NCBI RefSeq assembly: GCF_001293685.1
Contig: NZ_BCAG01000001.1
Span: 310,001 to 374,000 of the forward strand
Direction of reading: 5' to 3'
Source of the DNA: Desulfatitalea tepidiphila
GTDB lineage: Bacteria > Desulfobacterota > Desulfobacteria > Desulfobacterales > Desulfosarcinaceae
Length of the DNA stretch: 64,000 bases
A model generated the notes under the pieces. The model was not told the origin of the DNA, did not search any database, and was given only the letters and a program-made list of their open reading frames with translations. The translations under genes were made by a program, and so were the position numbers. This document shows, piece after piece, positions 25,130 through 38,864 of this stretch (position 1 is the first letter of the stretch; the number at the start of each line of letters is the position of its first letter).

Positions 25130-27133
25130 TTAGATCTTGAATTGCCCCACCATCAGCTTCAATTGTTCGGCCAGTTTGGCCAAATCATCGGCGCTCATAT
25201 TGACCTGGCTGCTGCTCGAGGACATTTCATTGGCCGTCGCACTGACCTCGACGATATCCCGGGAGATTTCTCCGGCTACCGATGAGCTTTGGCTGACATT
25301 GGTGTTGACCTCCTGGATGCCCCGGGCCGCCTGGGACACGTTGCCGGCGATTTCGGATGTAGCCGTGGACTGCTCTTCCACCGCCGTGGCGATGCCCGAC
25401 ACGACGTCGTTGACCTCCTGGATGATCCGGGTGATCTCCTCGATGTCCTTGACCGTGAGGGATGTGGTGTCTTGAATGGTGCCGATCTTCTCTTTGATGT
25501 CCTGGGTGGCTTCGGCGGTTTGCTTGGCCAGCTCCTTGATTTCATTGGCGACCACCGCAAACCCCTTGCCGGCTTCACCGGCCCGGGCGGCCTCGATGGT
25601 CGCGTTGAGGGCCAGCAGATTGACTTGTTCGGAGATGTCGGTGATGGCTTCCACCACATGGCCGATGGCCTGGGCCGCGTTGCCGAGATGGTCCATCCGT
25701 CCCGATGTCTCTGCCGACTTGCGCGCGGCAGTGTCCGATATCGAACGCGCCCGCTCGGAGTTCTTGGCGATTTCGTTGACCGTGGCCGACATCTGCTCGG
25801 CCGCCGTGGCCACCGCCTGGGTATTGGTCGCCGACTGCTCCATGGCGGCGGCCACATTGGCCATGTTGGTGCTCATCTCCTCCGAAGCGGTGGCCACCAC
25901 GTTGGATTTTTCGGACGTGTTTTGGGCCGCCTGGGACATCTGCTCGGAGATGGCCGACAGCTCCGTGGACGAGGCGGAGAGTGTCTCCACGCCGTGGGCA
26001 ATCTGCCGAATGATGCCCTGGAGCTTTTCTATGAAAGTGTTGAACCACCTGGCCAGGTCGCCCACCTCGTCCCGGCTGTCGACGCGCAGGCGCAGGGTCA
26101 GGTCGCCTTCACCCTGGGCGATATCTTTCAAACCCGCTACCGCGGCATTGATCGGCCGCGTGATGGTGCGTGCGGACACCAGTACAAGCACTGTGGTCGC
26201 CACCACGGCAAAGAGGCCGACCAGGACGATGGCACTGCGGATGGCGTTCGAGGCCACCAGGAACTCCTGCCGGTTCTGGGTAACGGCGATGGACCAGCCG
26301 TTGACGCCCACGGGGGCGAATCCGGCGATCTTATCGGCGCCTCTGAACGTATACTCCTCCACACCGGTATCCCCCCCAATCATCCGGCTGTTGATATGCT
26401 TCATTTCAGGGATATCGGCCACGGCGGGATTCAATATGATATCGGCGTTCGGATGGGCAATGGGCAGCCCTCCCTTGTTGATCATGTAGGCGTAACCGGT
26501 CCGGCCGATGGTGCGTTTTGAAATCAGCTCGGTGAAATATTCCGCCTTGATGACGATGCCGAAAATTCCCAGGAACCGGCCGGCTTCCGATGTGATGGGA
26601 GCGGCGGCGGTGGTGATCAGTTTTTTGGTGGCCGCGGAGCGGATAACCTCATCGATATCCGGCTTGCCGGTCCTTTTCAACTTCAGGAATGTGGGATTGT
26701 TGGCGATGTCCACCCCCTGATAGACGCTGCCGTTTTCCAGGATACCGGTGTATATTTGACCTTTGGCATCGGCGATGAATATCCCCTGATAATAATCGCC
26801 CATTTTAGCGAATTGTTTTTTGAGCGCCTGCGCTGTGGCCGCGATCATCTCTCCGGACCCGGATAGGCCCTTTTCCTCGACCGCCGTTGCGACCCGAAGG
26901 ACATCGGGTTGGGCTGCCATGGCGGCGGCTTTGTGCACCTCGGATTCCAGGATGGTCCGGGTCAACCGGCTCAAGTCCACGGCAACGTCGCGCGCCTGGT
27001 TCATCGACAAGGTCACCAACGCGTCGCGTGCCTTGGTAAACGAGATATACCCCACCACGCACAAGGGGATCAGGGCCGCAGATATACCGATCAGCATCAG
27101 TTTGGACGAAATGGATTTCAGGTTGACCTTCAT
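25130..27133 (-). CDS. Methyl-accepting chemotaxis protein with Cache sensor
   Basis: A 667-aa chemoreceptor. An N-terminal membrane helix ([21 protein letters not shown]) precedes a long periplasmic dCache-like region (about 35-285, with [13 protein letters not shown] and the [13 protein letters not shown] motif). A second helix ([20 protein letters not shown]), a HAMP domain and a ~300-residue signalling helix bundle follow, with the hairpin tip [26 protein letters not shown]. It is predicted to bind a small ligand outside and signal to CheA/CheW. No other chemotaxis gene adjoins it. Confidence 0.93.
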   Translation of the reverse strand: MKVNLKSISSKLMLIGISAALIPLCVVGYISFTKARDALVTLSMNQARDVAVDLSRLTRTILESEVHKAAAMAAQPDVLRVATAVEEKGLSGSGEMIAATAQALKKQFAKMGDYYQGIFIADAKGQIYTGILENGSVYQGVDIANNPTFLKLKRTGKPDIDEVIRSAATKKLITTAAAPITSEAGRFLGIFGIVIKAEYFTELISKRTIGRTGYAYMINKGGLPIAHPNADIILNPAVADIPEMKHINSRMIGGDTGVEEYTFRGADKIAGFAPVGVNGWSIAVTQNRQEFLVASNAIRSAIVLVGLFAVVATTVLVLVSARTITRPINAAVAGLKDIAQGEGDLTLRLRVDSRDEVGDLARWFNTFIEKLQGIIRQIAHGVETLSASSTELSAISEQMSQAAQNTSEKSNVVATASEEMSTNMANVAAAMEQSATNTQAVATAAEQMSATVNEIAKNSERARSISDTAARKSAETSGRMDHLGNAAQAIGHVVEAITDISEQVNLLALNATIEAARAGEAGKGFAVVANEIKELAKQTAEATQDIKEKIGTIQDTTSLTVKDIEEITRIIQEVNDVVSGIATAVEEQSTATSEIAGNVSQAARGIQEVNTNVSQSSSVAGEISRDIVEVSATANEMSSSSSQVNMSADDLAKLAEQLKLMVGQFKI

Positions 27134-27397
27134 TGCAATGCTCCTTCGATCGAATGGAAAATTTCACACGAGATAACATCCCGTTGGCAATGCCATCACA
27201 AAAAATGTCCGTTTCCCATGGCGCGTCGGCATGCCGGTTCGGGGCGGCGTTTCACCAAATCATTATCGGTCGCATCGATAGGGGGCTTTAGGGTGAACCA
27301 TGGGTGATGAGGGCAAAGACAAGTCAAAAAAATGGGGCAGGGCTTTAAATGTGGCGGAGGTGTCGCACTATGTGACATATGAAAAGGAGGTGTCATC

Positions 27398-27841
27398 ATG
27401 GTACAGAACCCACCTAAAGATATGCCGCGTATTATTCCATACTTGCATTACAATCATGTCGAAAAAGCCGTCGAGTGGCTGTGCTCGGTCTTCGGTTTCA
27501 AGGTCAGCTTCACCTTGCCGGATAAAAAGGGCGGATTGATGCATGCCGAAATCACATACGCCGACGGCGTGGTGATGCTGGGCCCGGCCAACCGGGAATA
27601 CAACAGCTTGAGCCCCCTCGATTTGAAGGGTGTCAATCAAGGGCTCTATGTCTATGTGGAAGATGTGGACCGCCACCACGAAAGTGCCAAAGCCAAGGGC
27701 GCCGTGATCGTCATGCCGCCCGAAGATATGTTCTGGGGAGATCGTGTTTATGCGGCCAATGATCTGGAGGGCCACATGTGGACCTTCGGCCAGCATACGA
27801 AGGATATTCCACCCGAGCAGATGCGCCCACCGGAATATTAG
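27398..27841 (+). CDS. VOC-superfamily (glyoxalase/bleomycin-resistance-like) protein
   Basis: A 147-aa protein with the paired beta-alpha-beta units of the vicinal-oxygen-chelate fold: IIPYLHYNHVEKAVEWLCSVFGF start, KKGGLMHAEITYADGVVMLG, and VYAANDLEGHMWTFGQHTKD at the C-terminus, where the D-x-x-G-H-x-W motif supplies a metal ligand. The substrate is undetermined. ATG 27398 follows AAGGAGGTG. A strong hairpin (27867-27905) downstream suggests a single-gene transcript. Confidence 0.85.
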   Translation: MVQNPPKDMPRIIPYLHYNHVEKAVEWLCSVFGFKVSFTLPDKKGGLMHAEITYADGVVMLGPANREYNSLSPLDLKGVNQGLYVYVEDVDRHHESAKAKGAVIVMPPEDMFWGDRVYAANDLEGHMWTFGQHTKDIPPEQMRPPEY

Positions 27842-28257
27842 CCGGTCCGAACGCCTTTTGAAAACCATGGCGCGGACGGCCCTGATTCCCCGCCGTTCGC
27901 GCCATGCCCCACCCGCGCCGCCGAACACCTTGGTTCATCACTTCAAAAACATGTCTGAACACTGTCAGGCCCAGTATTGCGGATCTCTGTCAGTTGGGTA
28001 GATGACAGCCCGCCTGCATCAGATTGTGGAAAGTACGGATGAAAGTATCCCGCAAAATTAAGTGGCGCTGAATCCTGTGTTCTCATTCGTTGGTTTCACT
28101 TGGTTCGCCGATTGTCTTTTCTAATATCGTGCCTATCGTTTCGGTTAATGTGATCGCCGCGCAACGTGCAGCCATAGCGTCGATAGCCTTACCAATAGTT
28201 GGGAGTGCTTATGTCAAAATAAACTGCAGTGCCAGACACATGGCAGGGGGTGGGGAG
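27842..28257. other. Intergenic region with terminator-like hairpin
   Basis: Arms ATGGCGCGGACGG (27867-27879) and CCGTTCGCGCCAT (27893-27905) pair with one mismatch just after the VOC gene. The remainder, up to the CheB-CheR gene, is AT-richer and has no gene I can support; an open frame there (from 28090) lacks a ribosome site and family similarity. Confidence 0.45.
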
Positions 28258-31608
<3,351 letters not shown>

Positions 31609-31657
31609 GACCGAATTGAACTGAAACGGAAGAGATCGGTTAGAGAGGTTCGCAGCC

Positions 31658-32986
31658 ATGGACAGCGACAATGATTTTACAGAGCGAATGCGACTGCTGC
31701 GCGAAAAGGCACTGGAGCGTTTGGGCCGGCGCCCAGAACAGAGCGAACCGGCGGCTGATAATGAGGTGCTGCGTCTGCTGCACGACCTGAATGTGCACCA
31801 GATCGAACTGGAGCTTCAGAACGAAGAGCTTCGCGCCGCGCAACAGGAGTTGCAACGGTCACACGATCGGTATCTCGACTTGTACCATCATGCACCGGTC
31901 GGTTATGTGGTGGCCGATGCGGTGGGCATGGTGTTGCAGGCCAACCAGACCCTGGCGGCGATGTTGAACAGGGAGATCGCCGACCTGCTTCAGAAACCGT
32001 TGGCCGATATGATCCACCCCGAGGACCAAGAACTCTATTATGCACGCTATCGTGCCTTCTACAAAGACCCTAAGGGCAAGACGCTCGAGTTTCGCATCGT
32101 ATCCAGCACTGGCGGCGTGCTGGACGCCAGGTGCGAGGGACACCGGATCGAATCATCCGTCAATTCGGGTACGGGACGCGACCTTTCCGGGCAGCTTCTC
32201 ATCAGCATCAGCGATATCACCCATCAGAAGAAGGCTGAAAGAGAATTGTTGCGTACCCGCAACCTGGAATCCATCGGCACACTGGCCGGTGGTCTGGCTC
32301 ATGATTTCAACAACATTCTGGCGGCCCTGGTGGGCCATCTCGAACTGGCCAGGATCCATTGGCATGAGAGAGGGAAGGCCGACCTGCATCTGGACAAGTC
32401 CATGGGGGCCGCCATGCGGGCCAGGGATTTGTCCAATCGCCTGGTGACCTTTGCCGAAGGGGGCACTCCCCTGACACGGCCCAAAGAGATCCATCATATC
32501 GTCTCGGAGGCCGTTGAATCGAGCCTCCAAGGCTCTCAAGTGAGATGCGATCTGCAGCTGCCGTCAGACCTGCATCCCGTTATCGTCGACGAAGTGCAAA
32601 TGATGTCGGCATTGCAACACATCATCTGCAATGCCCGGGAGGCCATGTCCCGGCGAGGCAGATTGTGGATTACGGCACAAAATGTGCAAATTTCGTCGGC
32701 CGCCGGCAATCCTTTGCTCCCGGGGACATACGTCAGAATCGAGATACGCGACCAGGGACCCGGGATCGACCCGGTACATTTGGGAAAAATTTTCGACCCC
32801 TATTTCACGACCAAAGAGATGGGCTCCAAGAAGGGTATGGGCCTCGGCCTCACCATCACCCACTCCATCGTTAAAAAGCACAATGGTCATATTCAAGTTG
32901 ATTCAACACCGGGTCAAGGCACCCTGGTGACGGTCTACCTGCCTGCATTGCCTGTCCAGGCCGCAAAAGCCCCCATTCTTTCCTGA
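31658..32986 (+). CDS. PAS-domain sensor histidine kinase
   Basis: A 442-aa soluble kinase. An N-terminal coiled coil (QIELELQNEELRAAQQELQRS) leads into a PAS domain (about 75-195). The dimerisation helix has phospho-His in GGLAHDFNNILAALVGH, and the HATPase domain has N-box QHIICNAREAM, G1 DQGPGIDP and G2 GMGLGLTI. It lies 49 bases after the CheB-CheR-PAS gene, so it likely acts as its output. No receiver domain is attached or adjacent, so its partner must be elsewhere. Confidence 0.9.
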   Translation: MDSDNDFTERMRLLREKALERLGRRPEQSEPAADNEVLRLLHDLNVHQIELELQNEELRAAQQELQRSHDRYLDLYHHAPVGYVVADAVGMVLQANQTLAAMLNREIADLLQKPLADMIHPEDQELYYARYRAFYKDPKGKTLEFRIVSSTGGVLDARCEGHRIESSVNSGTGRDLSGQLLISISDITHQKKAERELLRTRNLESIGTLAGGLAHDFNNILAALVGHLELARIHWHERGKADLHLDKSMGAAMRARDLSNRLVTFAEGGTPLTRPKEIHHIVSEAVESSLQGSQVRCDLQLPSDLHPVIVDEVQMMSALQHIICNAREAMSRRGRLWITAQNVQISSAAGNPLLPGTYVRIEIRDQGPGIDPVHLGKIFDPYFTTKEMGSKKGMGLGLTITHSIVKKHNGHIQVDSTPGQGTLVTVYLPALPVQAAKAPILS

Positions 32987-33017
32987 TCCGCCAAGCCGTC
33001 TTCGTGCACGGACAGCA

Positions 33018-33314
33018 GTTCCAACTCAATGTGATTCATCCTGAAGGGCATGTTTTACAGAAGGCGTTTGTTGAAAATAATTCGTGTGGCAACGGTTGCG
33101 GCAGGCCCGGGTGGGGCAGGTGGCCAGGGCCACATACGCCTGCGGTCTTAGAGCCAGTTAAATGCAGACGGCGGACAAGCGGCCCAGACTGTTTGAGCGC
33201 AGCGAGTTTCTGGGCCGCCCGCCGTGCATTTTACTGGCTCTTGACCGCTTGGCGTGTGGCATCGGCCACCTGCCCCACCCGGGCCGAGTTTAATGGATGA
33301 CATTCAGTTAGAAT
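33018..33314. repeat. ~300-bp dispersed palindromic element, copy B
   Basis: Inverted relative to copy A. The right end CATTCAGTTAGAAT is at 33301-33314, and a degraded left end lies at 33018-33031 (4 of 14 bases changed). The central hairpin arms read GAGCCAGT and ACTGGCTC where copy A has GCCGGT and ACCGGC, so base changes are compensated on both strands. The rest of the 512-bp gap 32987-33498 has no gene. Confidence 0.85.
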
Positions 33315-33498
33315 CGCTGGTGCGTGGACGCGTCGATTGACGTTTTCCGGATCCTTTCCTTCGTTTGATTCCCCCTCGGTACAGTAAAATTGTCAAGGCT
33401 TTCATGGCCCTGCGCTGCGTGGCCCGGCCAGGGAGCTGTTTTTGCATCATCGACCATCAATCGATGTTTCATATCAAACCCAAATCAGGAGGTGTTTT

Positions 33499-34542
33499 AT
33501 GTCACTGCAACTCAAAGTTGCGCGATCAACATGGGAAAAGGAACAGGTGTACCAACTGCGGTCCAAGGTGTTCATCGAAGAGGAAAGGCGCTTCGATCTG
33601 TCGAACAAGCACATTTTCGATCGTTTCGACAGCTTCGCGGAGACGAGCAATTTTCTCGCCTTCGACGGCGATACGCCCGTGGCCGGCATTCGGTTGGTGC
33701 TGGACAACCCGGTGGGCCTGCCGGCCGAGGAGGCATTCGATTTCGGGCCGTTGCGCCGATCGCTGCACGGCGGCTGCGCCACGGTCGGTTGGTTTTGCAT
33801 CAGCAGGCGTTTCCGGCGCCATCCCGGCCTCGTCGTATCGCTGATTCAGATGTGCTTTCGCAAGATGCGCCAGCATGGCGCGCGCCATGTACTGGCGGTG
33901 ATGCACCCGCCGGCGCTGCCGCTGTTGGCGCGTCTCATAGGGGCCCGGCCACTGGGGCCCGAAATCATGGATCATGCCCTGGGCGTCGGGATCATCCCCG
34001 TGCACGTGGATCTCGAAGATCTGCCGGATAGCAATAGGAAGCGGTTCTCAGATCCGGATAAACACCTGTTCGATGATTCGGCCGAGCGCCGACTCTTCCG
34101 AAAAGATGAGACCATCGTCGCCGGGGGAGACGAGGATGCGCATGTCTATCAGATCATGCGGGGCGTGGTGCGGGTTCAGGGCCGGTCAGAACCAATGGAT
34201 AAGGCCGGATCCAAAGAACAGGCAGCCGATGCGATGCAACTCGGCCCCGGCCAGCTCTTCGGCGTACTTTCGGCTTTGGACGGACGGGGGATGGCCAGCA
34301 CCCTGGTGGCCCACTCCGAAGATGTGGACGTCATGGTATGGCCCAGGCAATCCTTTATCGATCAGATGTATGCTTCCCCGGAACGCATGATGTGGCTTTG
34401 CCGAATCATGAGCCAAAGGGTTCGGTGCACCTATGATCCCATGTTCGGGATGCCGGCGGCGGCCCTCTCCAAAGCTTTGACCGCGCCTGTTTTAATCGAT
34501 GCGCCCGTCGAACACCGTCGGCCGATGGAAGTCCTGCTATAA
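33499..34542 (+). CDS. GNAT (FeeM/autoinducer-synthase-like) acyltransferase fused to cNMP-binding domain
   Basis: A 347-aa protein. Residues 1-185 resemble the GNAT branch containing acyl-homoserine-lactone synthases and N-acyl amino acid synthase FeeM: VYQLRSKVFIEEERRF near the start, FLAFDGDTPVAGIRLV as central strands, and VGWFCISRRFRRHPG before the acyl-CoA/ACP loop. Residues ~200-320 form a cyclic-nucleotide-binding (CAP-type) beta-barrel with FRKDETIVAGGDED and LGPGQLFGVLSAL. ATG 33499 follows AGGAGG. The acyltransferase may be allosterically gated by a nucleotide. It is 44 bases upstream of the E1/nitroreductase gene and probably acts with it. Confidence 0.78.
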   Translation: MSLQLKVARSTWEKEQVYQLRSKVFIEEERRFDLSNKHIFDRFDSFAETSNFLAFDGDTPVAGIRLVLDNPVGLPAEEAFDFGPLRRSLHGGCATVGWFCISRRFRRHPGLVVSLIQMCFRKMRQHGARHVLAVMHPPALPLLARLIGARPLGPEIMDHALGVGIIPVHVDLEDLPDSNRKRFSDPDKHLFDDSAERRLFRKDETIVAGGDEDAHVYQIMRGVVRVQGRSEPMDKAGSKEQAADAMQLGPGQLFGVLSALDGRGMASTLVAHSEDVDVMVWPRQSFIDQMYASPERMMWLCRIMSQRVRCTYDPMFGMPAAALSKALTAPVLIDAPVEHRRPMEVLL

Positions 34543-34586
34543 CCACTTGTCACAACGTCCGGCTCAGCCGGTAAAAGGAGTCAGTT

Positions 34587-36713
34587 ATGCAAGCTTGTCA
34601 ATCCCCTCGGCAGATCCACCCTGCGACTGCCGGAAGCAAATACGAATACTATGAGCAAGCCTTCGACCGCAACATCGGGTTTCTGACGCCTGGCGAACAG
34701 GAGCGTCTGCACGAAGCCGTCGTGGCCATTCCCGGCCTGGGCGGAGCGGGCGGCGCCCACGTGGCGGCCATGGCCCGTCTGGGCGTCGGCCGGTTTCACC
34801 TCGCCGATCTGGACCGATTCGAAGTGGTCAACATCAATCGCCAGCACGGTGCCCGGGCCGGGACCTTCGGCCGCCCCAAATGCGAGGTGCTGGCCGAAGA
34901 GGCGCGAGCCATCAATCCGTTTGCGGCGCTGAAGGTGTTCGAGGAAGGGGTCACGGCGGAGAACATCGATGCCTTCCTCGAGGGCGTGGATGTAGTCATC
35001 GATGGCATGGATTTTTTCAACATCGAGATTCGGCGGTTGATTTTTCGTCGTGCCTGGGAGAAGCGCATCCACGTGGTCACGGCCGGACCGATCGGATTCG
35101 GCAGTGCGTTCATGGTGTTCGCACCGGATCGCGGCATGACGTTCGATCGCTATTTCGATCTTCATGACGACATGCGCGTGGAAGAGAAGTTGATCGCTTT
35201 CTTTGTCGGCCTGGTCCCCAAGGCCGCTCATAAGTCCTATACCTTGCCGGGAAGCATCGATATGGCCGAGCAGCGGGGGCCTTCCCTCGGCGCCGGATGC
35301 CAGCTGTGTTCGGCCGTGGCGGCGGCCGAGGTGGTGCGGATCCTGCTCGGCAAACCGGGATTGCGGCCGGCGCCCTATTACTTCCAGTTCGATCCGTTTG
35401 CGCGCCGATTCGTCCAGGGGCGGTTGTGGTTCGGCAACCGGGGGCCGCTGCAGCGGGTCAAGCGATGGCTGATGAAAGCCAGACTGTGCGGTCAGTCTGA
35501 ATATTTGCAAGAGCCTCGACCGAAGCTCGAAGCGCCATCGGCGCCGGGCGGCGGGCCGCTGACCGCGGAGGTTCGGGACTATCTGATGAAAGCCGCCATT
35601 CGGGCGCCCTCGGGAGATAATTGCCAGCCATGGCGTTATGCCCATCAGGCCGATACCATTCATTTCATGGTGGATCCCGCAGCAGATGATTCGTTTTTCA
35701 ACGTGGCCCAGGCCGCCTCCCTGATCAGCTGCGGTGCTGCCGTGGAAAACCTGGTGCTGGCGGCCAGCCGTTTCGGAATGGCGGCCGCCGTTGCGGTTTC
35801 GGCGGCAGACGGCAATGCCCGGGTCCAGATCGATTTGTCACCCGGCACGTTGTGCGAAGATCCCTTGCATCGGTTTGTCTGGGAAAGGCATACCAACCGT
35901 ACGCTTTACGATGGCTCGCCCCTGGAGCCCGATCATCGCCTCAAGATTCACGCGGCCATACAACCGTTTCAGCAGGCCGAGCTGCTCTTGCTGACCGAAC
36001 CGCAACAGATCCGGGAGTCTGCGCAATTGGTCGCCGGTATCGACCGTATACGGGCGGAGCATCGAGGGCTGCACACCCATCTCATGCGCATGATTCGTTT
36101 CAGCGTCCAGGAGGCACGCGAACGGCGCGACGGGTTTTTCCTCAAGAACCTGGAGGCGGGCAGGGCCGGCGAGTGGTTTATCCGGTGCACGCGGCCCTGG
36201 CCGGTGATGCGGATGCTCAACCATTTGGGGATGGGCAGGATGATATCCGGGATTTCCCGCCACGGCATTCTTTCGGCCTCGGCGGTGGGGATGCTCAAGG
36301 TTCCGAGCGTGCTCCCCGAAGATCTGATTGCCGGCGGCAGGGCGCTGGAGCGGATTTGGCTGACGGTGGCCAGCCTGGGCCTGGCGTTTCAACCCATGAC
36401 CGCCGCCACCTTGTTCTGGTTGCGCTGGCAACTCGGCGGGCAGGGCGATTTCCGTCCCGCCCATCGGCGGTTGTTGAAGGACCTGTGGCCCCGATACCAG
36501 CGATTGTTCGGCGTGACGCATGAATCCGAGGGGCATGTCATGCTGTTTCGCGTCGGAAAAGGGCGGCCGGTCGGCTGCCGCACGTTGCGAAAGCCATTGG
36601 CCTCCTTCCGGTTGCCCTGGCCGTTCGAGGCATCCTCCCGGGATGACCTCAGTGGCGGGACTCCTGAGCCGGAGCAGGCGGCTGGATCGATAAAACAGGC
36701 GTTTGGGCGATAG
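34587..36713 (+). CDS. E1-like (ThiF) adenylyltransferase fused to nitroreductase domain
   Basis: A 708-aa fusion. Residues ~35-300 form an E1/ThiF/MoeB-type Rossmann domain with GLGGAGG at 50-56, the DLDRFEVVNINRQ nucleotide and Mg segment, and a CQLC pair. Residues ~325-620 form an FMN-dependent nitroreductase-like domain (IRAPSGDNCQPWRY, and FVWERHTNRTLYDG for the second flavin face). E1-like enzymes adenylate a C-terminal carboxylate; nitroreductase domains oxidise or reduce heterocycles. With the upstream acyltransferase this suggests synthesis of a modified amino-acid or lipid-like small molecule. No ubiquitin-like or carrier protein lies nearby. Confidence 0.83.
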   Translation: MQACQSPRQIHPATAGSKYEYYEQAFDRNIGFLTPGEQERLHEAVVAIPGLGGAGGAHVAAMARLGVGRFHLADLDRFEVVNINRQHGARAGTFGRPKCEVLAEEARAINPFAALKVFEEGVTAENIDAFLEGVDVVIDGMDFFNIEIRRLIFRRAWEKRIHVVTAGPIGFGSAFMVFAPDRGMTFDRYFDLHDDMRVEEKLIAFFVGLVPKAAHKSYTLPGSIDMAEQRGPSLGAGCQLCSAVAAAEVVRILLGKPGLRPAPYYFQFDPFARRFVQGRLWFGNRGPLQRVKRWLMKARLCGQSEYLQEPRPKLEAPSAPGGGPLTAEVRDYLMKAAIRAPSGDNCQPWRYAHQADTIHFMVDPAADDSFFNVAQAASLISCGAAVENLVLAASRFGMAAAVAVSAADGNARVQIDLSPGTLCEDPLHRFVWERHTNRTLYDGSPLEPDHRLKIHAAIQPFQQAELLLLTEPQQIRESAQLVAGIDRIRAEHRGLHTHLMRMIRFSVQEARERRDGFFLKNLEAGRAGEWFIRCTRPWPVMRMLNHLGMGRMISGISRHGILSASAVGMLKVPSVLPEDLIAGGRALERIWLTVASLGLAFQPMTAATLFWLRWQLGGQGDFRPAHRRLLKDLWPRYQRLFGVTHESEGHVMLFRVGKGRPVGCRTLRKPLASFRLPWPFEASSRDDLSGGTPEPEQAAGSIKQAFGR

Positions 36714-36731
36714 GCCATGCGGACGGCGCCG

Positions 36732-37003
36732 GGAAGGGCATGCATTAAAGAGGGAGTTTGATAAAAAAATTCGCATCGCAACGGACATGGCAGGCGTGGG
36801 TGGGGCAGGTGGCCAGGGCCACGTGAGCCTGCGGTCTTGGAGCCAGTTAAATGCAAACGGCGGACAAGCGGCCCAGACTGTTTGAGCGCAGCGAGTTTCT
36901 GGGCCGCCCGCCGTGCATTTTACTGGCTCTTGACCGCTTGGCGTGTGGCATCGGCCACCTGTTCCAACCACGACGGGTTTAATGAATCGCGTTCAGTTAG
37001 AAT
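36732..37003. repeat. ~300-bp dispersed palindromic element, copy C
   Basis: Same orientation as copy B. It matches A and B from GAAGGGCATGCATTA to the right terminal repeat (C)GTTCAGTTAGAAT ending at 37003; the outermost left end is missing. B and C form direct repeats around 33315-36731. The rest of the 466-bp gap (36714-37179) shows no gene. Confidence 0.85.
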
Positions 37004-37179
37004 CTCTGAATGGGCGGATTACGGTTTGATTTTGGAATCATTCTGTCGTATGGAACCCGCCAGGCATTTTGTTGTGCGCCCTATCCTCTCTGATGGCTAT
37101 TCTCCTCTCGTTCCTCTGCTTCTTTTCCCGGTTCCATTTGCCCGGCGCCACGATATTTTTAACCCCAATGGAGTTTCAG

Positions 37180-37476
37180 ATGAGCCGGAAATTGATCTTT
37201 GGCGAACGGCGGCGGCACGAACGCAGGAGCTGCGTCTTTGAAATCGATCTCAATGATCACAACGGTTATTTCAGATGTTACTTGAGAGACTTGAGCCTCG
37301 GTGGCGCTCTGGTCGAACACCCCTCCCAATTCAAGCCCAATCTGGGGCAAGAGCTCTTTTTGACGATCCCCTATCGGCAACGATCCGGCGTCGTGGTCGT
37401 TACAGGACATGTCGTGAGAGCACGCGCCGGCACCGTGGCGGTCGCCTTTCGGCAGGGATCATCACCGGCAGCATAG
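37180..37476 (+). CDS. PilZ-domain protein
   Basis: A 98-aa single-domain protein. It has the c-di-GMP-binding motifs of PilZ: R-x3-R in ERRRHERR near the N-terminus and D-x-S-x2-G in RDLSLGGALVE, followed by beta-strands with GHVVRA. It likely acts as a c-di-GMP receptor regulating surface or motility functions through protein contacts. ATG 37180 is used because GGAG sits 6 bases upstream; the in-frame ATG at 37168 overlaps that site. No neighbour reveals the target. Confidence 0.87.
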   Translation: MSRKLIFGERRRHERRSCVFEIDLNDHNGYFRCYLRDLSLGGALVEHPSQFKPNLGQELFLTIPYRQRSGVVVVTGHVVRARAGTVAVAFRQGSSPAA

Positions 37477-37668
37477 CCTCTCTTCCAGGCGGTCGCACCT
37501 TTCCAGCTTCTGATCCGGATTCCGTGGGCATCTCCGCCGGGATGTGGCGCTCTCGATAAGCGGTCTTATTATACGTGTTAAGCTCCATCGTGTTCAGGCG
37601 AATATCGCAATTCGAGAAGCCACATGAAGGAGTTCATCGTGAGGATCGGCTGAGGAGGGAGGTCACTT

Positions 37669-38841
37669 ATGAAAACAATCCTTTTGATCACACTGGCGCT
37701 GGTCGCCATCGTTGCAGGATATAACCATATATCGAATCACCATGTCGCCGCCGGTCAAAACAAAACCGGTTCTTCGAAGAAAACGCAAACCGCCGTCTTC
37801 GCCGGTGGCTGCTTCTGGTGTACGGAATCGGATTTCGAGAAGGTGCCGGGAGTCCTGGAGGTCATCTCGGGCTATACCGGCGGCCAGGTCGCCAACCCGA
37901 CGTACGAGCAGGTATCGGCCGGTAAAACGGGCCATGTCGAGGCGGTCAAGGTGGTTTACGATGAAGAAAAGGTTTCCTACGCGCAGCTTCTCGATGTGTT
38001 CTGGCGGCATGTGGATCCTACCGATCCGGGCGGCCAGTTCGTGGATCGCGGCAGGCAATATCTCAGCGCCATCTTTTATGCCGACGATCGGCAGCGCCAG
38101 ATGGCTGAAGCATCGAAACAACGGTTGATCGCCTCGGGTCAATTCGAAAGGCCCATTGCCACGGAGATTTTGCCCCTCGGCGAGTTTTACGAGGCGGAAC
38201 CGTATCACCAGGACTATTACAAAAAGAATCCCATCCGTTATAAATGGTATCGCTCGGGCTCCGGGCGCGATCAATTTCTGGAAAATGCATGGCGCATGGA
38301 TAAATTCGGGCAAATCCCGGACGAGCGCGCCGGCTCTTTAGACGCGTCCGAAGGGAAAGAGGCAGCCGGCGCCCTGCGGCCCATTCCCGATGACCAGACC
38401 TTGCGGGCCACCTTGACCCCCATGCAGTACAAGGTAACGCGGCAGGAGGGGACCGAGCCGCCGTTCGACAACGCCTACTGGAACACCCATGAAGAGGGGA
38501 TATACGTCGATATCATTTCAGGCGAACCCCTTTTCAGCTCCACGCATAAGTTCGACTCGGGAACGGGCTGGCCCAGCTTTACCCAACCCCTGGAGCCCGC
38601 CAACATCGTCGAGCGTGCCGACCGCAGCCTGTTCATGGTCCGCACCGAAGTGCGCAGCCGGCATGCCGACTCCCACCTGGGGCATGTCTTCGATGATGGC
38701 CCGCAACCCACCGGGCTGCGTTACTGCATCAATTCGGCCGCGTTGCGGTTTGTTCCGAGGGAGGATCTTGAGAAGGAAGGCTATGGACGCTATGCCGCCC
38801 TGTTCGAGGGGGCACAGGCGACCGCCCCGGGGCGCAAGTGA
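37669..38841 (+). CDS. msrAB: Bifunctional peptide methionine sulfoxide reductase MsrA/MsrB
   Basis: A 390-aa exported fusion. A signal peptide or anchor (hydrophobic 3-18) precedes MsrA (about 40-210) with the catalytic GCFWC (C48) and the family signature EPYHQDYY. A linker leads to MsrB (about 245-385) with [27 protein letters not shown] and the catalytic Cys in [10 protein letters not shown]. The usual MsrB zinc CxxC pairs are absent, as in many exported forms. It reduces S- and R-methionine sulfoxide in periplasmic proteins. The repeat at 38865-39007 directly follows the stop. Confidence 0.93.
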   Translation: MKTILLITLALVAIVAGYNHISNHHVAAGQNKTGSSKKTQTAVFAGGCFWCTESDFEKVPGVLEVISGYTGGQVANPTYEQVSAGKTGHVEAVKVVYDEEKVSYAQLLDVFWRHVDPTDPGGQFVDRGRQYLSAIFYADDRQRQMAEASKQRLIASGQFERPIATEILPLGEFYEAEPYHQDYYKKNPIRYKWYRSGSGRDQFLENAWRMDKFGQIPDERAGSLDASEGKEAAGALRPIPDDQTLRATLTPMQYKVTRQEGTEPPFDNAYWNTHEEGIYVDIISGEPLFSSTHKFDSGTGWPSFTQPLEPANIVERADRSLFMVRTEVRSRHADSHLGHVFDDGPQPTGLRYCINSAALRFVPREDLEKEGYGRYAALFEGAQATAPGRK

Positions 38842-38864
38842 GCCCATAACATAAATAGATTGAT

